DNA of 64,000 nt from an uncultured Phascolarctobacterium sp. (lineage in GTDB: Bacteria > Bacillota > Negativicutes > Acidaminococcales > Acidaminococcaceae), in assembly GCF_937920985.1 (NCBI RefSeq), contig NZ_CALDXR010000034.1:1-64000 (forward strand), written 5' to 3'. The notes beneath the pieces were generated by a model. It worked only from the letters and a program-made list of their open reading frames with translations, was not told where the DNA came from and made no database searches. Below, in pieces: positions 20,778 through 31,061 of the stretch (position 1 is the first letter of the stretch; each line of letters starts with the position of its first letter). A program made the translations under genes and the position numbers.

Positions 20778-23700
20778 TTGAAGCTAAGTCGTAAAAGAAA
20801 AAATACTTGTTTAGCACTTGCCGTTGTAGCAAGTATTTTAGGCGGCGGTTCTGTTTTGGCGGAAGCTGCCAATTACAACGACACTCTCACTGGTGATAAA
20901 ACTACCGATACTGCATATGCAGGTGTAATTGATGAGTCTGGAGTATATAATTTTACCCAAGATTCTCAAATTACAGCTCAATTAGGAATGAATATTGTAA
21001 AAAACACAACAATTAATGCTGATGGTAAAGTTTTGACATTTAATGTTAAAGATGTTGAAGAATATGGAGCAGGCATCAGAATTAATAAAGCTAATAGCTT
21101 GAGCATAAAAGCTGATACCTTGAAAATGAATTTAAAGGGTGAAGGAATTTACGCTGATGGATTACAGGGTATCAGACTACATGACACCGGTGCAAGTTTG
21201 ACTGTTGATGGTAATATAGATATTACTGCTGATGGTGACTTAAATACTGTAGGTATTTACAGCCAGGGTAATGTTGATGTTATTGGTGATGTAAAGCTGG
21301 ACATCAAAGGCAATGGTGAAGGCTCTGCATACTATGGTGCATCTGGATTATATGCTACTAGCCAGATGAAGAATAGTAAAGGTGGTACTATCAATATTAG
21401 TGGTAATGTGGATTTCAAAGGCAATGCCAATGGCTTGTTTGTAAATGCTGGTGGTAGTAAAATCAATGTTGCTGGCGGACAAATTAACGTTCTTGACTAC
21501 TACGAGAAGGGTTATGCTGCTATTAGAGCGGAGAACGGCATCGTCAATATGAACGTTGTTCAAGATAAGGATGGCAATGTAACTGGTGCAGGCAGTAATG
21601 ATGTAATTATTAATGGTAACCTTAGTGTTAGTACCGGCGCAGTAGCCTCAGTTGATGAGCATGGCACTAAGACAGAAATTAATCTTGGTTTGACCACGGA
21701 GAAATCAAAGCTTAACGGTGTGATACAGAATGCTTTCGATTCTGAAGGCAATGTAGACAACGGTGTCAAATTTACCGGTGCAGCAAATCTGTGGCTGCAG
21801 AATGGTGCTACATGGAATAACGAAAACAAAGGTACTGTTGTTTTGAAACCTGAGCACAGCAACAAAACATATTCTGGCAGTGAGGTTACCAATTTTGTTG
21901 GTGGCAGTGACGATAAACACGCCGGCAACATCTTTCAAAAAGATAGCAATAACCTGAATATTTATAACTATAGCGGTTACACTAATATTTTTTACTCACA
22001 TGAAGGCAATGGTGAAGCAGCTGAAAACTATAAAGCTGGCGACACTATTATCAAGAGTGCGGTTAAGGGTTCTGTTGTAAATCTTATTACTGACAACTAT
22101 AAAATTGATACTAATAATGATGCTAGCGTTGCTAACGTACTTAACGCACTGGCAGGCAAGCTGACCTACAGCAACTACGTAAACGGCGAAACCAACCTGA
22201 TCGGTTATGTGAAGATTGCTGACGGCTTGACCGCAAGCAGCAAGGAAATGAATAGCGGTGACATTACCTTCAATAAAGATAATGGTAAAGGAACTTATGC
22301 TAAATCTGAAGTACCACCAACTCCTAAGCCTGAGCCTGTAGAGCCGCCTAAGACAGAGTTTACTACTGTGCTGACCGGTGACGCTGCAACAGATACCGAA
22401 TATGCAGGCAATATCCAGGACGGCAAGTACGTTTTCGGTGCTAATACTACGATTAAAGCAGATGCTGAATCCGCAGTAGATGCAAAAGCACCGCTGACTA
22501 TTGATGCAGGCAACAATAAGCTTGTTTTGACTGCTAAGAAAGGCAAATTTGTAGGCGCTACGGCTCTGTTCAAACAGAATGTTGAGGGCACCTCAACTAT
22601 TAAGGCTGACAAGCTGGTAATCAAGAACGGTGAGGGGGACATCTGCGAACGCTCCGGTATGGAAGTAACCAAGGGTAATGTTGATATCACTGCTGATGTT
22701 GACATGAAGCTTTCATCCATGTCCAATGCTTATGGCATTTATGTAAAAGCTAATGGCAGCAGCGTCGCTATTCATGGTGATTTGAATTTAGCAGACAGTG
22801 AACAATTCGACAGTATCAACGGCTTACATGTAGAGAATACTGCTGATTGGGGTGCTAAAACCTCTGCTATCACTGTAGACGGCAAGGCTGATATCAACCT
22901 TCATAACGGCAATGCTATCAGCGCTATCAGAAACGGTTCTACGGTTACTGTCGGCGGCGGCAATATTAAAGTTGCAAAGAATGACAAAAAGGAAATCTAC
23001 GCTCTGAAATCTGATGGTGGTGTTGTTAATGTCAACATGAATGATGACAAGAATGCAGCAGGCACTGCTACTACCGTAATTGAAGGCAATATCAGTGCTT
23101 TTGGCGAAAAGACTAAAGCTGCTAGTGATATGGATGTAACGAACAGCATTATTAATATTGGTTTGTCTGATAAGGAGTCTTCTTGGACCGGTACAGCTTT
23201 TGCTAAGGATATGGGGACAGGCTATTATGCTTATAGAGGTATCGTTAACCTTTATCTTGCTAACGGCGCAACCTGGAACAATGAGGCATGGGGCAAAACC
23301 AATGCAGCATTTGAAGGCAGCCATGTAGCTAAGCTGGCAGGTGGTGCAAGCGAAGCAGCTGCAGGCAACATCTTCCAGAAGGACAGCAATAACCTGACCA
23401 TTGATAATTACAGCGGCAACACCAACATTTTCTATGCTCATACCAGCAATGGTGAAAACGCAAGCAACTATGTAGCAGGCGACGCCATTATCACTAGTGC
23501 AGCAGCAGGCTCCGTTGTAAACCTGATTACCGACAACACCGGCATCAGCATGAATAACGATGCAAGTGTAGCCAACGTATTGAACGCACTGGCAGGCAAG
23601 CTGACCTATAGCAACTTCGTAAACGGTGAGAAGAACCTGACCGGTTATGTTAAGATTGCTGACGGCCTGACTGCAAGCAGCCAGACTAAGAAGTCTGATA

Positions 23701-26700
23701 CAATTAAATTTAATAAAGATACCGGTAAGGGTTATACTAAGGAAGAGGGTGTTGGACCTGAACCTGGTGAGGGCGAAAAGACTACCTTTACCGATGCTAT
23801 CACTGGTGAAAAGCAAGGCGTATTCAGCGCAGTACAGCAGGAGGATCTGTCCTATGTATTTGCTGAGGATGCAAGCATTAATATCAACCAGATGACTCAT
23901 AAGGAAAAGGATCCGGCTCATGAAGGCTCCTTCATCATCAGCGGTGCAGCTGTACAGAACGCTGCAGGCGTTGAAAATCTGGTAATCAATGCTGCAGACA
24001 AGACTCTGAAGCTGAACGTAGCTCTGGACAGCAAGACTGTTCCGCCTGATAAGAATGCAGGTATTCTGAACAACAGAATTCCGCTGCGCGGCATTGACAA
24101 CAGCATTGCAGGCAGCACAACCAGCATTACTGCAGGCACTCTGGATATCAACATCGACAACACCTACAGCCGTAAGACAAGCAGCGGCAACCCGCTGATT
24201 GGCGAAGGCAGCGCAATCGGCATTTATGCTAAGAGCGCAGGCGAGAAGGCTGTTGTAGAGGTTACCGGCAATACCGCTATTAAGGCTCATGGCCATAACA
24301 ATGTTTATGGTGTTAATGCTAACGGCAATTCCGAAATCAAGCTGAACGGCGACCTGACCATGGCGAAGAACGGCGACAAATGGGCTATTGAAAACGTTAT
24401 CGACGGTAAAAATACGACTACCTTGTCCGAAGCATCCTGGAGAAATATTGCCGGCATCAACGCTAACGGCGCAGGTGCAAGTGTAACCGTTGACGGCAAG
24501 ACTACTATCGCAGCTCACGGCTCCGGTGTTGTAGCAGCAGATGGTGCAACCGTTAACCTGGGCGCTGCCGATATCGAGGTTAAGAATAACAGCGACGAGG
24601 CAGGCTATGGCTTCCATGCAGTTGGCGCAGCTCTTGGTACCGTTAACGTAGGCGGCGAAGGTAAGACTGTAACCGTTAAGGGTAATGCAGGCCTCTTCGG
24701 CAAACAAGGCCAGGATAAAACTTTTGCTAGCGATAGCAAAGAATCCGTTGTTAACCTCAAGCTGACTACTGAGGATTCTGCATGGACCGGCGTTGCATAC
24801 AAACACTTCACCGATGCAGAAAAAGAAGCAGGACTGAGCGGTTCCTTGAACCTGACTTTGGCAAACGGTGCTTCCTGGAATAACGAGAAGTATGGTTATG
24901 TATACGGCGATTCCGAATGGGAGAAATATAAATTCACCGGCAGCGAAATCGCTAACTTCGTTGGCGGTGCAAGCGAAGCTAAAGCAGGCAACATCTTCCA
25001 AAAGGATGTGAACAGCCTGACTATCGACAGCTACAGCGGCAACACCAACATCTACTATGCTCATGAAGGCAATGGCGAAGCAGCCGAGAACTATAAGGCT
25101 GGTGACACCATTATCAAGCATGCAGCAGAAGGCTCTGTAGTATCCCTGATCACCGACAACACCAATGTTGCAATGGATAACAAGGACAGCGTAGCTAACG
25201 TACTGAACGCATTGGCAGGCAAGCTGACCTACAGCAACTTTGCAGCAAGCGGTGAGAAGAACCTGACAGGTTTTGTGAAGATTGCTGATGGCCTGACTGC
25301 AAGCAGTAAAGCAATGCAGACCGGCAACATTGCTTTCAGCACTGAAGACGGTAAAGGTAGCTTGAAGAAGGAAGACGTTAAACCGGAACCGCCGACCGTA
25401 CCCAGCGAATTCAACCAAGGTATTACCGGTGATGCTGCTAAAGATACAGCTTATGCAGGCGTTATTAAAGACGGCAAATATGTCTTTGAGAAGGATACCG
25501 AAGTCAACGTTACTTCCGGCGCTGCCGTAAATGCTGCAGGTAAGGATGTTACAATAGATAACAGCAACAGTAAGCTTGTACTGAAAGGTTATTCATACGG
25601 CATCAATGCTGAAGGTAACACTGTCAAGATTAACGGTGTAACTGAAATCAGCAGTTCTGGTTCTGCTAATCCTGCTATTAATGTTGCGATGGACGGCAAA
25701 GTGATTCTGGATAATGGCACAACCATTAATGGTAATATTGAAGGCCTGTTTGGTGGCAATATTTCCATCAACAAAAACGAGAAGCCGGCAGCAACTATCA
25801 TTAATGGCAATATTGACCTGACGGCAAGCTCTGCTGATATTGCTTTGGTAGGCAGCGACTCTAAGATGACTGGCAGCTACAATCTTGACGATAGCACGCT
25901 GAAGATGACTGTTAAGGACAAAGCTACCTGGGACTTCAAGGGTGGTAAAGGCAATGGCTTAACCCTTATTGGCGGTAAAACAGAAGATGCTACCGGCTTC
26001 ATCATCATGAATGATGCTCCTGGTGGTGCAACAACCTATAGCTTGAGAGCTATTAATCCTGATGCAAGCGGCATGACCATTGATAAATATTCCGGTTGGG
26101 AAACCTTCATCTATGCTCATAACAATGATGGCGATGAGGTTAGCGATTATACCAGCGGCGATGTAATTATTAAGAAAGCAGATGCAAGCTCCGGCGTAAT
26201 CATGTCCACCGACAACAGTGGCATTAACATGAAGGACAAGGATGCTGTAGAAGCAACCTTGAAGGCCTTGGCACAAAAGGTTACCTACAAAGACCATGAA
26301 GCAAATGGCAGCAACCTGACCGGTAAGGTACAGATTGCCGACGGTCTGACCTCTTCCAGTAAATCCCAATACATCGGTACTCTGCATTGGGATGAAACCG
26401 GCAAGGGCCAATATGATCTTGACAGTGTAAACTGGAATAAGATTCTTGAAGGCGACTACGAAACCTTTGTCATGAAGGGCGTAAGAAGCGCAGCAACCAC
26501 TTCTCTGCACACCTGGCGCGATAATATGCAGGACACCTACACCGGCGCAGACATGGCTGATGAAGACGGCATGTTCGCCAAAGCTCTGGGCGGCAAGACC
26601 ACCTCTGATGTAAGCGGCCTGAAGGACAGCAACACCTACTATGGCGTACAGGTTGGCTACGACAAGGCAGCAGCAAACGGTTGGCACACTGGCGTAGCAT

Positions 26701-27356
26701 TTGACTACCGCAACGGCGATTCCAACTATCTGCTAGGTGGCAAAGGCGATAACCAGATGTACAGCCTGGGCGTATACGGCGTGAAGAACTATGAAAACAA
26801 TGCTTACTTCCGCGTAGCAGCGAAGGTTGGCCGTGTTCAAAACGAATACGACGTATACAATGAAATCCGCAGCCTGAAGCTGCATGGTGATTACAAATCC
26901 AACGCTTATGGCCTGACTATGGAATATGGCAAGACCTTCGGTGATGAGGATACCTATTTCACTCCGAAAGCACAGCTGACCTGGTCTCAGGTAGGCGCCA
27001 AGGATTACACTGCATCTACCGGCAACGCTGAAATGCAGATTTCTCAGGACAGCTACAGCAGCTTCGTAGGCAGATTGGGCTTTGAAGCAGGCATGAAGAG
27101 CGAAAAAGGTCGTCTGTATGCAGGCCTGTTCGCAGCGCATGAGTTCAATGGCGACATCAGCGCAAGCTACTTTGCAAACGATGGCGACAGAAAACACACC
27201 AGCTTCAATGGTGAAGAAACCTGGATGGAAATGAAGCTTGGTGGCAGCTATGACTTCAGCAAGACTGCTCATCTGTATGCGGATATTGCTAAGGACTTTG
27301 GCGGCAACTTCGAACGCAAGTGGAAACTGAACGCAGGTCTCCGCTTCGAGTTCTAA
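20778..27356 (+). CDS. Giant autotransporter adhesin-like protein
   Basis: The product has 2192 residues. The start is TTG 20778 after AAGGAGGA at 20763-20770. A signal peptide (MKLSRKRK..., cleavage near LAEA) follows directly. The passenger contains repeated beta-helix modules, with FVGGAS-type, NIFQKDSNNLTIDNYSGN-type and VKIADGLTASS blocks recurring every ~400-500 residues. The C-terminal ~300 residues form an autotransporter barrel ending in LRFEF. The barrel and last passenger module closely match those of the disrupted autotransporter ending at 10295, suggesting recent duplication or gene conversion. No enzymatic motif is seen. It may be transcribed from its own promoter or by readthrough from the riboswitch operon. 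Confidence 0.9.
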   Translation: MKLSRKRKNTCLALAVVASILGGGSVLAEAANYNDTLTGDKTTDTAYAGVIDESGVYNFTQDSQITAQLGMNIVKNTTINADGKVLTFNVKDVEEYGAGIRINKANSLSIKADTLKMNLKGEGIYADGLQGIRLHDTGASLTVDGNIDITADGDLNTVGIYSQGNVDVIGDVKLDIKGNGEGSAYYGASGLYATSQMKNSKGGTINISGNVDFKGNANGLFVNAGGSKINVAGGQINVLDYYEKGYAAIRAENGIVNMNVVQDKDGNVTGAGSNDVIINGNLSVSTGAVASVDEHGTKTEINLGLTTEKSKLNGVIQNAFDSEGNVDNGVKFTGAANLWLQNGATWNNENKGTVVLKPEHSNKTYSGSEVTNFVGGSDDKHAGNIFQKDSNNLNIYNYSGYTNIFYSHEGNGEAAENYKAGDTIIKSAVKGSVVNLITDNYKIDTNNDASVANVLNALAGKLTYSNYVNGETNLIGYVKIADGLTASSKEMNSGDITFNKDNGKGTYAKSEVPPTPKPEPVEPPKTEFTTVLTGDAATDTEYAGNIQDGKYVFGANTTIKADAESAVDAKAPLTIDAGNNKLVLTAKKGKFVGATALFKQNVEGTSTIKADKLVIKNGEGDICERSGMEVTKGNVDITADVDMKLSSMSNAYGIYVKANGSSVAIHGDLNLADSEQFDSINGLHVENTADWGAKTSAITVDGKADINLHNGNAISAIRNGSTVTVGGGNIKVAKNDKKEIYALKSDGGVVNVNMNDDKNAAGTATTVIEGNISAFGEKTKAASDMDVTNSIINIGLSDKESSWTGTAFAKDMGTGYYAYRGIVNLYLANGATWNNEAWGKTNAAFEGSHVAKLAGGASEAAAGNIFQKDSNNLTIDNYSGNTNIFYAHTSNGENASNYVAGDAIITSAAAGSVVNLITDNTGISMNNDASVANVLNALAGKLTYSNFVNGEKNLTGYVKIADGLTASSQTKKSDTIKFNKDTGKGYTKEEGVGPEPGEGEKTTFTDAITGEKQGVFSAVQQEDLSYVFAEDASININQMTHKEKDPAHEGSFIISGAAVQNAAGVENLVINAADKTLKLNVALDSKTVPPDKNAGILNNRIPLRGIDNSIAGSTTSITAGTLDINIDNTYSRKTSSGNPLIGEGSAIGIYAKSAGEKAVVEVTGNTAIKAHGHNNVYGVNANGNSEIKLNGDLTMAKNGDKWAIENVIDGKNTTTLSEASWRNIAGINANGAGASVTVDGKTTIAAHGSGVVAADGATVNLGAADIEVKNNSDEAGYGFHAVGAALGTVNVGGEGKTVTVKGNAGLFGKQGQDKTFASDSKESVVNLKLTTEDSAWTGVAYKHFTDAEKEAGLSGSLNLTLANGASWNNEKYGYVYGDSEWEKYKFTGSEIANFVGGASEAKAGNIFQKDVNSLTIDSYSGNTNIYYAHEGNGEAAENYKAGDTIIKHAAEGSVVSLITDNTNVAMDNKDSVANVLNALAGKLTYSNFAASGEKNLTGFVKIADGLTASSKAMQTGNIAFSTEDGKGSLKKEDVKPEPPTVPSEFNQGITGDAAKDTAYAGVIKDGKYVFEKDTEVNVTSGAAVNAAGKDVTIDNSNSKLVLKGYSYGINAEGNTVKINGVTEISSSGSANPAINVAMDGKVILDNGTTINGNIEGLFGGNISINKNEKPAATIINGNIDLTASSADIALVGSDSKMTGSYNLDDSTLKMTVKDKATWDFKGGKGNGLTLIGGKTEDATGFIIMNDAPGGATTYSLRAINPDASGMTIDKYSGWETFIYAHNNDGDEVSDYTSGDVIIKKADASSGVIMSTDNSGINMKDKDAVEATLKALAQKVTYKDHEANGSNLTGKVQIADGLTSSSKSQYIGTLHWDETGKGQYDLDSVNWNKILEGDYETFVMKGVRSAATTSLHTWRDNMQDTYTGADMADEDGMFAKALGGKTTSDVSGLKDSNTYYGVQVGYDKAAANGWHTGVAFDYRNGDSNYLLGGKGDNQMYSLGVYGVKNYENNAYFRVAAKVGRVQNEYDVYNEIRSLKLHGDYKSNAYGLTMEYGKTFGDEDTYFTPKAQLTWSQVGAKDYTASTGNAEMQISQDSYSSFVGRLGFEAGMKSEKGRLYAGLFAAHEFNGDISASYFANDGDRKHTSFNGEETWMEMKLGGSYDFSKTAHLYADIAKDFGGNFERKWKLNAGLRFEF

Positions 27357-27454
27357 TCTTAATTTCAGCTCTCTCATTTTTTCATACTTAGCTGCGGCGC
27401 TGCTATGGCAACGCTGCAGCATCACTCCAAATAAACTCATAAACTCTCATAAAG

Positions 27455-27502
27455 CAAAACAGCTCCGGAATGCGTGGTGCATTTCGGAGCTGTTTTGTTG
27501 TT
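27455..27502. terminator. Bidirectional terminator
   Basis: AACAGCTCC... (about 27457-27473) pairs with ...GGAGCTGTT (about 27479-27496), flanked by an A-run and a T-run. It serves the autotransporter on the plus strand and the convergent gene ending at 27511. Confidence 0.8.
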
Positions 27503-27510
27503 GTTAAAGC

Positions 27511-29184
27511 TTAATTTGTTGCGATTTCTACTTTCTTGCCACTGAAGGCAATGCCGTATTTGTAAATAGTTTTGATGCTTTGCTTGCGTAGCTCTGTATC
27601 ATATTTTTTGCTTTCAATCTGCGCTAAGGCGTTAGCTGCCAAAGCTTTCAGCTTTTCTTCCGTCGCATCCTTAGCAGCCTTGATTTCAATAATGATGCCT
27701 GGCATAGCAGCAGTTTTAGGCTGTAACTGGATATCATAGCGTCCTTCACCGCTTTCACGATTGGAGAGAAGGTAATAATCAGAAGAAAAAATAATACTCA
27801 TGCCTAGAAGCAAACCGTGATAATAGTTTTCCTTCAAACCGTCGTAATAGCTTATGGATTCCATGAGAAATGTTTTTAAAGCTATTTTGAGGGAAGCAGT
27901 ATTTTTAGTGACTAATGCTTGGTTAAGCGTGTGGACGATATTTTCTCCGATATGGTTACTTAATAGGGAGAGTATTTCATTGCAATAAACGCTTTGAACC
28001 TCTTTATTGGGAATAGCAAGCTGGCAGATATACGTACCTTGGTCATCTATAGTAGTGTTAACGGATTTTAGATAGCCTGTCATGAGCAGGAAGCTAAAAA
28101 TGTTACTTTCCATGTCCTTTAGATTAGGATAAATGATATTTGTGTTGATTATGGAGTCTAAAGTAATACCATTTAATAATTCTCTTAAACTTTCACAGAT
28201 ATCGGTGTTGAGGTTTTGCAATATCTCATGAATAACTGCATTACCAGAGGTCTGCACCCAATAGGGTAGAGCTGTACAGTTGTTGCCGAAATAGTACAAT
28301 ACAGACCAAGGATTATAAATTTCCGTATTGCCAAACTTATAACCATCGTACCATTGTTGAATTTCTGAGAGCTTATCAACAGCGTGATAATAATCTGCCA
28401 TAGTCTGTACTTCCTCGGCAGTAAAGCCAAAGTAATTACTGAACTGAGTATCAAGAACTGAATATATACGAATATTATTCAGTCCGCTGAAAATACTTTC
28501 TTTGGCGATGCGCAAAATGCCTGTGAGAACTGCCAACGTAACATGGGGATTGTCTTTGAGTGCAGAGGAAAAAAGAATTCTGATAAACTCAACCACCTGC
28601 TGATAATAGCTATTGATATAGCCTTCCTGAATAGGTGTATCATATTCATCAATAATAATAATAGGCGCAAGCTTGTGATGTGCATGGAGCATTCTGCTGA
28701 GAGCGCCGAGACTGAAAAGATAATTGGCATCAGAGGCAGTGTCATTGACGATTTTTTGATAAAGGTTTGTGTCAGCCTTAGTGAGTTCAGTGCTTTTTTC
28801 TAGCTCTGGATGTCTGGCATATTCATTTCTGATGACTTCCTTTAACAGCTCTAAAGCAATTTCCCAATTAGAAAATTTAACGTCCTTTAGAGAAAGAAAA
28901 ATAATAGGATATTTTCCCTGCTGACTTGTGTATTTTTCGCCTGCCTGCCAAATTTTTTTATCTTTGAAATATTTGCTGGTATCTTCAGGTGTCTTTTCAA
29001 AGAATGTGCGCAGCATGTCCATATTCAGCGTTTTGCCGAAACGTCTGGGGCGCGTGAAGAGGGTAATGACAGCGCGTTCGTCGAGAAGCTCTTTAATCAG
29101 AAGCGTTTTATCGACATAATAGTATTCCGTGCTTACGAGCTTGTAATTCGATGCGCCGATAGGCAAAGGTAATTTATTTTGCAT
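27511..29184 (-). CDS. AAA-ATPase-like protein with C-terminal PD-(D/E)XK nuclease domain
   Basis: This 557-residue product belongs to the AAA-ATPase_like/PDDEXK_9 family common in gut bacteria. The start at 29184 follows GAGGAGG (29194-29200 on the complement); a longer frame to 29295 lacks such a site. A P-loop-like RPRRFGKT lies at residues 45-52, with an IIIDEYDTP Walker B-type motif near residue 170. A C-terminal nuclease-like motif (GRYDIQLQPK then IIIEIKAAK) lies near residues 500-520. The function is unknown. Proposed roles for the family include mobile-element or defence functions. A 40-bp piece of this gene (28841-28880) recurs at 30947-30986. Confidence 0.85.
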   Translation of the reverse strand: MQNKLPLPIGASNYKLVSTEYYYVDKTLLIKELLDERAVITLFTRPRRFGKTLNMDMLRTFFEKTPEDTSKYFKDKKIWQAGEKYTSQQGKYPIIFLSLKDVKFSNWEIALELLKEVIRNEYARHPELEKSTELTKADTNLYQKIVNDTASDANYLFSLGALSRMLHAHHKLAPIIIIDEYDTPIQEGYINSYYQQVVEFIRILFSSALKDNPHVTLAVLTGILRIAKESIFSGLNNIRIYSVLDTQFSNYFGFTAEEVQTMADYYHAVDKLSEIQQWYDGYKFGNTEIYNPWSVLYYFGNNCTALPYWVQTSGNAVIHEILQNLNTDICESLRELLNGITLDSIINTNIIYPNLKDMESNIFSFLLMTGYLKSVNTTIDDQGTYICQLAIPNKEVQSVYCNEILSLLSNHIGENIVHTLNQALVTKNTASLKIALKTFLMESISYYDGLKENYYHGLLLGMSIIFSSDYYLLSNRESGEGRYDIQLQPKTAAMPGIIIEIKAAKDATEEKLKALAANALAQIESKKYDTELRKQSIKTIYKYGIAFSGKKVEIATN

Positions 29185-29300
29185 GGAGTATAGCCTCCTC
29201 TCGTTCGTTATGCATATACATCGTAATTCGTATTTTCTTATATTATAGCATTTTTTCAAGGCTGTTAGTAGTAGATAGAAAATTTTCCTGAGCACGCATT

Positions 29301-29401
29301 AACACAAAACGAGATTTTTTAACAGCGAAAATCTACACAAAACGAGATTTTCAAAATGGCATTTTCTACACAAAACGAGATTTTTTAGCGTGCTAAAGTA
29401 A
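29301..29401. repeat. Iterated ACACAAAACGAGATTTT repeats, left cluster
   Basis: Three copies of a ~17-20-bp unit (ACACAAAACGAGATTTT) lie at about 29302, 29335 and 29367. The last part (29335-29401) recurs at 30827-30893 with two mismatches in 67 bp. The repeat overlaps the stop codon of the minus-strand AAA_14 gene. Confidence 0.85.
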
Positions 29402-30742
29402 AGGCGTCATATAAAGAGGCAAATATACAATGCCGTCTTCTTCCTTTAGGTCGCTGGTATGCAGGACGTAAGGCGTGTGTAGCTGTTCAGTATATTTATT
29501 GATGAATTTGCGGATAGAGGATAAGGTATAATTTTTGCTGGACTTTACTTCGATAGGGGAGATGTTATGCCTATTGCTGATTTTACTTTTGGCAATGAGA
29601 AAATCAATTTCCATACGTGAAGCTACATCATCACGGGAAGCATTGGCGTAAAAGTAGAGCTTGTGACCACTGGCAACAAGCATTTGTGCTACAGTGTTTT
29701 CCACAATCATGCCTCTGTTTACCTCCAATTTGTCGAACAAGAGCTTTTTATAAATTTCTTCACTGACCAGATTGTTTTCATCAAAGGCATGGCTGATGAG
29801 CAGACCGGTATCGGCCATATAGCATTTCAGCAGTCGTTTATCAAGATTTAAACGCAAACCTATATTAGGTTCGGTAGAATTATAGCAGTTATTAGCTATC
29901 ATGGCATCAGAGAGCCAGAAGATGGCGTCTTTGTATTCTTTGAAACGGGCGCCTTGCTTAATAGATGAAAGCTTGAAATGCTGGTGCTGATTTTTGAGCT
30001 GTGAAGGAATTTCCTCGAAAATAGCTTCTACGTCTAACGCATAATTGTCAGCGTGCTTGCGGATATCGTCACGATATAAATTCAGAATCCTGCGCTTAGC
30101 CTTATCGACTTTGTCGAAATTATTGGTCTTGATGAAGGTGTCAACAGCTTGTGGCATGCCGCCGACGATGATGTATTGGCGCAGATAGTTCATAGCTTTG
30201 CGATGCAGAGCCTGACCGAGAGGACGCTTTTTTTCAAAGCAGTCGCGAATTACATTCATTAACGTTTCGTTGCCTAGGGCCCAGAGAAATTCTTCAAAGT
30301 CAAGAGGGTACATTTCCAGATGATCTTCTTCTGAGGGAATGAGAATATCTTTGACATTTTTCTTTATGGATATTAATGAGCCTGTTTCAATATAATCATA
30401 ACGTCCGTCGGCAACAAGGTATTTGATAGCAGAACGTGCGCGGGGGAAGAGCTGTACTTCGTCTAAAATAATTAATGTTTGGCGAGGGTATAGCTTGACA
30501 TTATAAATGCTTGATAAATAGAGGAAGAAGGTATCTAGGTCGGTAAGGAAATGCTCGAATAAGCCCTTTACTTCGTTAGATGCTTGGTTGAAGTCGATTA
30601 AGATATAAGATTTATATTCAGCCTTAGCAAATTGCTCCACAATATAGCTTTTTCCGACACGGCGGGCGCCTTTGATGAGTAGTGCGGACTCGCCGTTATT
30701 TTTTTTCCATTCCGTTAATTTATCATAAATTTTTCTGCGCAT
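29393..30742 (-). CDS. AAA_14/DUF4143 family ATP-binding protein
   Basis: This 449-residue protein has Walker A GARRVGKS (residues 25-32), Walker B IILDEVQ (91-97) and a winged-helix-like middle. The C-terminal DUF4143 region has a nuclease-like EIDFLIAK...ISPIEVKSS pattern. The family is widespread in anaerobes, often in accessory regions, and its function is not established. The gene is bracketed by clusters of the same short repeat, including a 67-bp direct repeat on each side. This suggests movement or duplication as a cassette, or repeat-mediated regulation. Confidence 0.88.
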   Translation of the reverse strand: MRRKIYDKLTEWKKNNGESALLIKGARRVGKSYIVEQFAKAEYKSYILIDFNQASNEVKGLFEHFLTDLDTFFLYLSSIYNVKLYPRQTLIILDEVQLFPRARSAIKYLVADGRYDYIETGSLISIKKNVKDILIPSEEDHLEMYPLDFEEFLWALGNETLMNVIRDCFEKKRPLGQALHRKAMNYLRQYIIVGGMPQAVDTFIKTNNFDKVDKAKRRILNLYRDDIRKHADNYALDVEAIFEEIPSQLKNQHQHFKLSSIKQGARFKEYKDAIFWLSDAMIANNCYNSTEPNIGLRLNLDKRLLKCYMADTGLLISHAFDENNLVSEEIYKKLLFDKLEVNRGMIVENTVAQMLVASGHKLYFYANASRDDVASRMEIDFLIAKSKISNRHNISPIEVKSSKNYTLSSIRKFINKYTEQLHTPYVLHTSDLKEEDGIVYLPLYMTPLL

Positions 30743-30760
30743 GGCTTCAGCTCCTTATAT

Positions 30761-30893
30761 AACATAAAACGCGATTTTTTAAACAACATTTTCTACACAA
30801 AACGCGATTTTTCTACGTCTATTTTAACACAAAACGAGATTTTTAAAATGGTATTTTCTACACAAAACGAGATTTTTTAGCGTGCTAAAGTAA
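30761..30893. repeat. Iterated ACACAAAACGMGATTTT repeats, right cluster
   Basis: Four copies of the same unit (two with GCG, two with GAG) lie immediately upstream of the AAA_14 start. The segment 30827-30893 matches 29335-29401 at 65 of 67 positions. Confidence 0.85.
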
Positions 30894-30946
30894 TTTGCTA
30901 CAAAAATCTTGATAGTAGAAGCACTATATGCAGCACTTTCCGAACT

Positions 30947-30986
30947 TTTAACAGCTCTAAAGCAATTTCCCAATTAGAAAATTTAA
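30947..30986. pseudogene. 40-bp displaced fragment of the AAA-ATPase-like gene
   Basis: The 40 bases match 28841-28880 exactly by eye. They are a scrap of a second copy or a rearrangement scar, ending 10 bases before the -35 box of the next promoter. Within the gap 30743-31061 I see only this scrap, the repeat cluster and that promoter. Confidence 0.85.
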
Positions 30987-30995
30987 GTGAATTAC

Positions 30996-31026
30996 TTGAC
31001 ACTACTACTACTATATACTGTAAACT
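30996..31026 (+). promoter_or_regulatory. MerR-type promoter (19-bp spacer) for cbiZ-like gene
   Basis: TTGACA (30996-31001), a 19-bp spacer ending CTATATACTG, and TAAACT (31021-31026). This is the first of nine promoters of the same layout. Confidence 0.8.
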
Positions 31027-31061
31027 ATCTTCTATATTATACACATTCAAGGAGGCTGATT

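Noticed and set aside
29301..30893. CRISPR array formed by the ACACAAAACG repeats
   Set aside because: Unit spacing is irregular, the intervals are similar to each other and AT-rich, a whole gene lies between the clusters, and no cas genes are present.
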